From: Gammaproteobacteria bacterium
Lineage (GTDB): Bacteria; Pseudomonadota; Gammaproteobacteria; Steroidobacterales; Rariloculaceae
Assembly (NCBI GenBank): GCA_016927175.1
Contig: JAFGNC010000501.1
Span: forward strand, 1 to 7,141
Direction: 5' to 3'
DNA length: 7,141 nucleotides
Made by a program: the position numbers and the translations under genes. Positions 1 through 4,575 of this stretch are shown here, one piece after another; positions within the stretch are counted from its first letter, which is position 1; every line of letters starts with the position of its first letter. The notes under the pieces were generated by a model that saw only the letters and a list, made by a program, of their open reading frames with translations, was not told the origin of the DNA and did no database searches.

Positions 1-341
1 GCGGCCCGATCAGGCTGTGCGATGCCGGCCCGGGCGCCATGGCGGCTCATCGCCCGGCGGATCCTTCGCCGCACGGCCTGCAAGGCCATGACGGGCACGA
101 GCCGACTTCCGTCTCGTTGCCCGACGGCGCGCACGATCACGATGACCCTTCCGCGAATCACCACGGCTGGGAGCGCTGCTCCCTCGGCGGGCTCGCTTCG
201 CTCGCGGCCATCGCCGGCGACTGGCATTTCGCGCTGCCGCACGTGCGGCCGGCGCACGTCGCACCTTCCGACGGCGCGGCGGCAGACCGCCGAACCGTCT
301 TCGCCTTCAGATCCCGCGCCCCTCCCCTCGCTCACGCCTGA
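1..341 (+). CDS. DUF2946-like small His-rich protein, 3' part (5' end outside window)
   Basis: The open frame enters from the window edge (first full codon at 3) and ends in TGA at 339-341, so the N-terminus and any signal peptide are missing. An internal ATG at 39 is available, but the frame is open upstream of it and reads IRLCDAG, so the product is probably longer than 100 residues. The visible part has many His and Asp residues (HGLQGHDGHEP, AHDHDD, NHHGWERC), two Cys, a hydrophobic stretch after the second Cys, and a C-terminus with RAPP. DUF2946 proteins, as I remember them, are small exported proteins with a Cys/His-rich middle and an R-A/G-P-P end, often next to TonB-dependent copper receptors. 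The receptor starting 72 nt downstream on the same strand fits that arrangement. No enzymatic role is known to me; copper binding or handling is inference. The family's usual CPxC-type pair is not seen: the second Cys stands in ERCSLGG. Confidence 0.55.
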   Translation, partial: GPIRLCDAGPGAMAAHRPADPSPHGLQGHDGHEPTSVSLPDGAHDHDDPSANHHGWERCSLGGLASLAAIAGDWHFALPHVRPAHVAPSDGAAADRRTVFAFRSRAPPLAHA

Positions 342-402
342 TCGTTCCGCTTTTCCGCATCGTCCGCTCACAACCTCGTGCGCGGCCGCAAGTCATGGCA
401 TC

Positions 403-407
403 AGGAG
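403..407 (+). promoter_or_regulatory. Ribosome binding site of the OprC-like receptor
   Basis: AGGAG lies 6 nt before the ATG at 414. It is a near-ideal Shine-Dalgarno match and supports that start, even though it gives the receptor an unusually long, Arg-rich leader. No other in-frame ATG exists until codon 138. Confidence 0.75.
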
Positions 408-413
408 TGAACA

Positions 414-2603
414 ATGTTCAATCGGCTCAGCGACCCGGCGCGGCCCCGCGTCGGGCGCGCGCTCGCGCGCAGAACGTCACGCACGTTCGCACGTAAGACT
501 TCACTGGCCGTCGCGATCGCGTCGGCCGCGACACTCGCCAACGCCCAGCAGAACCCGGAGCAGGACCGGCAGCAGGACGGGGGCGCCCCCGGCAGGACCG
601 AGCAGCTCGTCGTGCTCGGCGAACGCGTCTACCCCGTCGTCGACACGGTGGCGCCGAGCACTCAGGAGGCCGTCGACACGGCGGAGCTCCTGAAGCAGCT
701 GCCGGGCTCGAACCTGAACGCCAATGGCCTGCTGACAGGCATCGCCCAGTACAGGGGGCTCTACGGCGATCGCGTCGCCGTCAGCATCGACGGCCTTCGC
801 ACGCTGTCGGGCGGCCCGAACGGCATGGACGCGCCGCTCTCCTATGCTTCACCGCTGCTGCTCGAGCACCTGAGCCTCGAGCGCGGCATCGCGAGCGTGT
901 CGAGCGCCACCGAGTCGATCGGCGGGCACATGAGCGTCGACTACGACCGCGGCCGGCACGCGGACACCTCGGCATTCGAAGTCGCCGGCAAGGCGCAGGG
1001 CCGCTACGCGAGCAACGGCAGCCTGAGCAGCACGGCGGCGCGCGTCGTCGCGGCGAACGATACGCACAAGCTCGCGTTCCTCGGTCAGGTCGACAGCGCC
1101 GGCGACGCCGACTTTCCAGGCGGCACGCTGCGGCCGACGCGGCTCGACCGCGAACGCTACGACCTGAGCTACTCGCACCGCGGCGACAACGTCGAGACGC
1201 TCGTCTTCGCGGGCCGACTCGACACGACGGACACCGGCACGCCTTCGCTGCCGATGGACATCGACTCCATCGAGACCGACCTCGCCGGCGTGCGTGTCGA
1301 CGCCGATCTCGGCACGACGTCGCTCGATCTCGCTTTGGGCTACTCCGACGTCGCGCACGCGATGGACAACTACTCGTTGCGGACGCCGCCGGCGACGCCG
1401 CTCGGCTATCGCGAGACGCTCGCGGTCGCCGACGGTGTGAATTTCCGCCTCGGCGCCGTGACTCGGCTCGGCGGCGGCGAATGGCGTTACGGCGTCGACG
1501 GTCAGACGGCGGACCACACGGCGACGATCACGAACCCGAATGCCGCCGCCTTCCGGATCGACAACTTCAACCGCGTCGAGCGCGACGTGTTCGGCGCCTA
1601 CGGGCAGTGGAACCGCTCGCAGGGCCGCTTCGACTACGAGGCCGGCATCCGCGTCAACCGCATGCGTGCGAGTTCCGGTGTGGTGTCCGCGTCGATCCCG
1701 GCGATGAATCCGATGATGCAGATGATGGGCATGAATGCCGCGCTGCTCGCCGCGCGATTCAACGAAAGCGACCTGTGCCGCTCGCTGACGAACGTCGACG
1801 CGGTCCTGAAGGTCGGCCGCGTGCTCGGCGACATGCGCAGCGTCTACGTCGAAGTCGCGCGCAAGACACGGGCGCCGTCTTACCAGGAGCTCTACCTGTG
1901 GCTGCCGCTCGAGTCTACCGGCGGGCTCGCCGACGGACGCAGCTACGTCGGCAATCCGGCACTCGTGTCGGAAGTGTCGCGGGAGATCAACATCGGGTCG
2001 AACTGGAGCTGGAACAAGGCCTGGTTCGCGCCGCAGATCTTCTACAAGGACATCACGAACTACATTCAGGGCGTGCCGACGGCCGACGCGACAGCGAACG
2101 CCGTCGCGATGATGATGACGGGCGCCGCTGCGCTCGAGTTCGCGAACACCGACGCGAAGATCTACGGCCTCGATGCGGCATGGGGCGTCTACCTGACCGA
2201 GTCCCTCGTGCTCGACGGCGTCGTGACGTGGGTGCGCGGCAGGAGGACGGATGTTGCCGACAACCTGTACCGGCTCGCGCCGCCGAACGGACGTATCGGC
2301 CTCAAGTACGAGGCGCAGAACTGGACGGCCGGCGTCGACGCGCTCGTCTACGCGCGGCAGGAGGACGTCGCATCCTACAACGGTGAGCGGCCGACGCCCG
2401 GCTACGGCATCGTCAATGCTGCGGCGCAGTGGCAGATCCGCCCGAGCCTGCGGCTGTCCGCGACGGTTGCGAACCTGTTCGACAAGCAGTACCGCGATCA
2501 CGTGGACGGAATCAACCGCGTCATGATGGCGGACGTGCCGGTCGGCGAGCGGCTGTACGGGCTCGGCCGGAGCTTCAACGTCGGCGTCGAGTTCGCGTGG
2601 TAG
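414..2603 (+). CDS. oprC: TonB-dependent outer-membrane receptor, OprC/NosA copper-receptor type
   Basis: This is a complete 729-residue TonB-dependent receptor, expected to import copper across the outer membrane using TonB energy. Residues 1-44 form a signal peptide with an unusually long Arg-rich n-region, hydrophobic core LAVAIASAATLANA and likely cleavage ANA|QQ. EQLVVLGE (63-70) is a plausible TonB box. The plug spans about 80-185 (YGDRVAVSIDGLR, ERGIASVSSATESIGG). The rest is the 22-strand-type barrel, ending in the sorting signal FNVGVEFAW with a terminal aromatic residue. The OprC/NosA assignment rests on AHAMDNYSLR (314-323), which carries the HxM copper motif (His315, Met317), and on GPNGMDAPLSYA in the plug with Met138. 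In Pseudomonas aeruginosa OprC, as I recall, copper is held by CxxxM plus HxM; here the Cys position is Gly134. A Met-rich segment (MNPMMQMMGM, 431-440), a Met triplet (566-568) and a single Cys (455) are also present. It probably shares a transcript with the upstream DUF2946-like gene. Confidence 0.9.
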   Translation: MFNRLSDPARPRVGRALARRTSRTFARKTSLAVAIASAATLANAQQNPEQDRQQDGGAPGRTEQLVVLGERVYPVVDTVAPSTQEAVDTAELLKQLPGSNLNANGLLTGIAQYRGLYGDRVAVSIDGLRTLSGGPNGMDAPLSYASPLLLEHLSLERGIASVSSATESIGGHMSVDYDRGRHADTSAFEVAGKAQGRYASNGSLSSTAARVVAANDTHKLAFLGQVDSAGDADFPGGTLRPTRLDRERYDLSYSHRGDNVETLVFAGRLDTTDTGTPSLPMDIDSIETDLAGVRVDADLGTTSLDLALGYSDVAHAMDNYSLRTPPATPLGYRETLAVADGVNFRLGAVTRLGGGEWRYGVDGQTADHTATITNPNAAAFRIDNFNRVERDVFGAYGQWNRSQGRFDYEAGIRVNRMRASSGVVSASIPAMNPMMQMMGMNAALLAARFNESDLCRSLTNVDAVLKVGRVLGDMRSVYVEVARKTRAPSYQELYLWLPLESTGGLADGRSYVGNPALVSEVSREINIGSNWSWNKAWFAPQIFYKDITNYIQGVPTADATANAVAMMMTGAAALEFANTDAKIYGLDAAWGVYLTESLVLDGVVTWVRGRRTDVADNLYRLAPPNGRIGLKYEAQNWTAGVDALVYARQEDVASYNGERPTPGYGIVNAAAQWQIRPSLRLSATVANLFDKQYRDHVDGINRVMMADVPVGERLYGLGRSFNVGVEFAW

Positions 2604-2609
2604 CGACGG

Positions 2610-2724
2610 CCGATAATCGCTGAGCGGCGGCGGCCGAGAGGCGCAAGGCGGCACCCGAGAGGCGCAAGGCGGCGGCGGCGCCCGAGATTTGCGGAGCGGC
2701 GGCCCCCGAGAGGCGCAAGGCGGC
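2610..2724. repeat. Five degenerate 19-nt direct repeats in the convergent intergenic region
   Basis: Three copies of CCGAGAGGCGCAAGGCGGC are identical, at 2634-2652, 2655-2673 and 2706-2724. Two related copies share the CCGA start and the AGCGGC end: CCGATAATCGCTGAGCGGC at 2610-2628 and CCGAGATTTGCGGAGCGGC at 2682-2700. Start-to-start distances are 24, 21, 27 and 24 nt, all multiples of three, and the gaps are GGC-type expansions. The array begins 6 nt after the receptor stop codon and lies between two convergent genes, outside any gene I can support. I do not recognise the family. It could be a local slippage product or a dispersed intergenic element. Confidence 0.75.
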
Positions 2725-2748
2725 GGCGCCCGCGGTAGCGCCGCCGCC
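2719..2748. terminator. GC-only hairpin, possible bidirectional terminator between convergent genes
   Basis: GGCGGCGGCGC (2719-2729) is perfectly complementary to GCGCCGCCGCC (2738-2748), giving an 11-bp stem with an 8-nt loop. It sits between the ends of the receptor gene (+) and ppk2 (-), where termination is needed in both directions. No T-tract follows on either strand, so it is not a canonical intrinsic terminator; it may simply slow polymerase or be a by-product of GGC repeats. Confidence 0.35.
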
Positions 2749-2804
2749 GGGCGCGCGGCAGCGGCGGCCGCGGCGCGCGTGATAGCAAACGTCGCGGCGG
2801 ATCG

Positions 2805-3584
2805 TCACGGCGCGATCATGCCGTTGCGGAGGTACGCCTCGTCGTACTGAAACACGACGTCGGGATCGACGAGCAGCGCGGTCTCGTCCTTGCCGCCGTA
2901 GTCGAGCCGCAGCAGCAGGTCCCTGATCAGATTCACGCGCGCCGCGCGCTTGTCGTCGGCGCGCACGACCGTCCACGGCGTCACGGCATTGTGCGTGCGC
3001 GCGAACATCGCGTTGCGCGCGAGGCTGTAGTCGTCCCAGCGCTCGAGCGCCGCGGCGTCGATCGGGCTTATCTTCCACTGCTTCAACGGATCCCGGCGGC
3101 GATCCTCGAGCCGGCGCCGCTGCTCGTCACGGCTGATATCGAGGTAGTACTTCAGCAGGCTGATCCCGGAGCGGACGAGCATGTGCTCGAAGCCGAGCAC
3201 GGTCTCCATGAACTCCTCGTACTCCTCGTCCGAGCAGAAGCCCATGACGCGTTCGACGCCGGCGCGGTTGTACCAGCTGCGGTTGAACAGCACGAACTCC
3301 TGCGTAGACGGCAGATAGGGCACGTAGCGCTGAAAGTACCAGCTGCCCCGGTCGCGGTCGGACGGTCTCCCGAGCGCGACGACCCGCGTCTCGCGCGGGC
3401 TCAGGTGCCGAACGATGCGCTTGACGACGCCGTCCTTGCCGGCCGCATCGCGCCCTTCGATCAGCACGAGAATCCTGTCGTTGCAGCGAATGAAGTGCTT
3501 CTGCAGCTTGACGAGCTCGATGTGCAACGCGTGCAGAGCACGGCGATATTCCTTCCTGCCGAGCCCTTTGTCGCGAGCGGTCAT
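2805..3584 (-). CDS. ppk2: Polyphosphate kinase 2 (PPK2), class I-like, polyP:NDP phosphotransferase
   Basis: This complete 259-residue cytoplasmic enzyme is of normal length for a single-domain PPK2. The family transfers phosphate between inorganic polyphosphate and nucleotides. Visible motifs in order are the Walker A loop GRDAAGKDG (44-52, with Asp46 and Lys50), WYFQRYVPYLP (82-92), the Walker B/RSWYNRAG block FNRSWYNRAGVERVMGF (100-116), the lid-region QWKISPID (169-176), and APW-like TPW (202-204) followed by VVRADDKRAARVNLI (206-220). The RAGVERVMGFC and WKxSPxD signatures fit the class I type, usually nucleoside diphosphate-specific; the exact nucleotide is inference. Asn101 stands where many PPK2 proteins have Asp in (F)DRSWYNR, though Asn also occurs in the superfamily. 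A weak Shine-Dalgarno GGAA lies 7 nt before the start (complement of 3592-3595). The gene follows the decayed hydrolase by 83 nt on the same strand, so it may depend on the promoter upstream of that remnant. Confidence 0.95.
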   Translation of the reverse strand: MTARDKGLGRKEYRRALHALHIELVKLQKHFIRCNDRILVLIEGRDAAGKDGVVKRIVRHLSPRETRVVALGRPSDRDRGSWYFQRYVPYLPSTQEFVLFNRSWYNRAGVERVMGFCSDEEYEEFMETVLGFEHMLVRSGISLLKYYLDISRDEQRRRLEDRRRDPLKQWKISPIDAAALERWDDYSLARNAMFARTHNAVTPWTVVRADDKRAARVNLIRDLLLRLDYGGKDETALLVDPDVVFQYDEAYLRNGMIAP

Positions 3585-3667
3585 GGATCGATTCCGGTCT
3601 CTCGCGGCACGGCCGCGCTAAGTCGATCGAGCGCGATGTACGGCACGCCGTTTCACTGCCCGTCAGC

Positions 3668-4307
3668 TCAGAACTCGACGGCCGCCGCGTCCGCCAGGAT
3701 CAGGTCGCGATACACCGGCAGCGACCAGCCCTCGGCCTCGAGCGCTTCGAGGCGCGCTTCGACGCGCTCGACGTACCGGCTCCTGCTGCCGTACAGCTCG
3801 CGCAGCTTCCCGGCAGGGAACGGCTCCTGGCACCAGACCGCTGAAGTCGGAGTCGTCGGACGGCGCTCTGACCACGACGCGCGTGGTGTAGGGCCTGCCG
3901 TCGGCCGTGCCGGAGACGAAATATTCCCTGGTGTCGTAGTCGAAATCCTCGGGACCGAGTCCCGGCGCCTGCGAAGGGGCCGAGTCGAACATCGGCCCCG
4001 GGTCCGTGACCTCGGCGGAAAGCTCCGGCAGCGCAACGGCGGTCGGCTCCGACGGCAGATCGAGCTGTGCGCCGGCGCCGAAGCCGCCCGGCCCCCGCCC
4101 GGCAGGCCCGGGGCCGTTGGTGTCCCTCGGCGCGGTTCCCTGCTGGCGAGCCGTGGGGCTTCCCGCCGCCGGGGCCGCATCGGGCCCGCCGCCCTGCGGC
4201 TGAGCGAGCGCGGCGGCCGCGCCGATCGCGAGCGCGAGCCCGGCAACCAGCGCCGTCGCCGCGCCGGCCGGCCGGGCGAGCGGTACGCGTATCGCTTCCT
4301 TCCTCAT
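3668..4307 (-). pseudogene. Secreted alpha/beta-hydrolase-domain protein, internally deleted and frameshifted remnant
   Basis: The intact start at 4307 has a strong ribosome binding site and encodes a signal peptide (MRKEAIRVPL then an Ala/Leu core, likely cut ALA|QPQ near residue 35). A Pro/Gly/Ala-rich linker follows, then EDFDYDTREYFVSGTADG and YTTRVVVRAPSDDSDFSG (residues 120-157), which match the N-terminal part of the large alpha/beta-hydrolase-domain family (Abhydrolase_10-like). That family normally continues with VVVEWLN-type sequence, but homology stops at about 3837. In another frame, from about 3831 down to the TGA at 3668-3670, the sequence reads EPFPAGKLRELYGSRSRYVE and continues for about 30 more residues to AAAVEF, which resembles the extreme C-terminus of the same family. 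The central part, including the nucleophile elbow and the rest of the hydrolase core (roughly 300 residues by family length as I recall it), is absent. I infer an internal deletion that left the two ends out of frame. Read in the starting frame, the ORF continues to 3663 without homology. An assembly collapse is the main alternative. Confidence 0.7.
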
Positions 4308-4311
4308 CGAA

Positions 4312-4320
4312 CTCCCCCTC
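4312..4320 (-). promoter_or_regulatory. Ribosome binding site of the hydrolase remnant
   Basis: On the minus strand GAGGGGGAG lies 4 nt before the ATG at 4307. It is a strong purine-rich Shine-Dalgarno and fixes the original start just ahead of the signal peptide, supporting that this was once a translated gene. Confidence 0.65.
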
Positions 4321-4531
4321 GCATCAGCGGATGTCGGTCGCGCCGGAGTAGAGATCGTCGTTCGCGTTTTCGGCGCTTCTCGTTCTTCTACCGTATTCGC
4401 ATCGACCCCACAACTCGGGCGCTGCGGGCGACCTCGAGCCTGCACTCGAACTTGCACTTGCGTGCGGCGGCGGTCAGCATTACGCGCCCATACAGGCGCC
4501 CCGCAGAGCGACCTTGCCAGAAACAGGCCGC

Positions 4532-4548
4532 CGGACGCGCGGCGTCCG
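4532..4548 (+). other. Perfect hairpin in the leader of the ybiO-like gene
   Basis: CGGACGC (4532-4538) and GCGTCCG (4542-4548) form a perfect 7-bp stem with a 3-nt GCG loop. It ends 16 nt before the Shine-Dalgarno and 27 nt before the ATG. It could be an RNA leader structure or a dyad operator; in sequence this GC-rich it could also arise by chance. I saw no convincing -35/-10 pair in the 268-bp divergent spacer 4308-4575. Confidence 0.4.
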
Positions 4549-4564
4549 ACCGGACCGAAAGCTC

Positions 4565-4570
4565 GAGGGG
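4565..4570 (+). promoter_or_regulatory. Ribosome binding site deciding the ybiO-like start
   Basis: GAGGGG lies 5 nt before the ATG at 4576. The same frame stays open to a GTG at 4462, but that start would add 38 Arg/Pro-rich residues in front of a clear signal peptide, so 4576 is preferred. Confidence 0.75.
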
Positions 4571-4575
4571 ATCCA

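Noticed and set aside
849..2654. Long minus-strand open frame opposite the receptor gene
   Set aside because: It is a codon-bias shadow of the TonB-dependent receptor, with no motif, signal or supported start.
2604..2738. C-terminal extension of the receptor by stop-codon readthrough into the repeats
   Set aside because: The receptor already ends with a proper outer-membrane sorting signal (terminal Phe-Ala-Trp); an Arg-rich extension would block barrel assembly.
4452..4480. Sigma-70-like promoter (TTGCAC plus CAGCAT, 17-nt spacing) before the channel gene
   Set aside because: The -10 match is only three of six bases and similar pairs occur by chance; not reported as a feature.
4462..4575. 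Upstream GTG start adding 38 residues to the channel protein
   Set aside because: The added residues are Arg/Pro-rich and would bury the signal peptide, and a good Shine-Dalgarno lies in front of the ATG at 4576.
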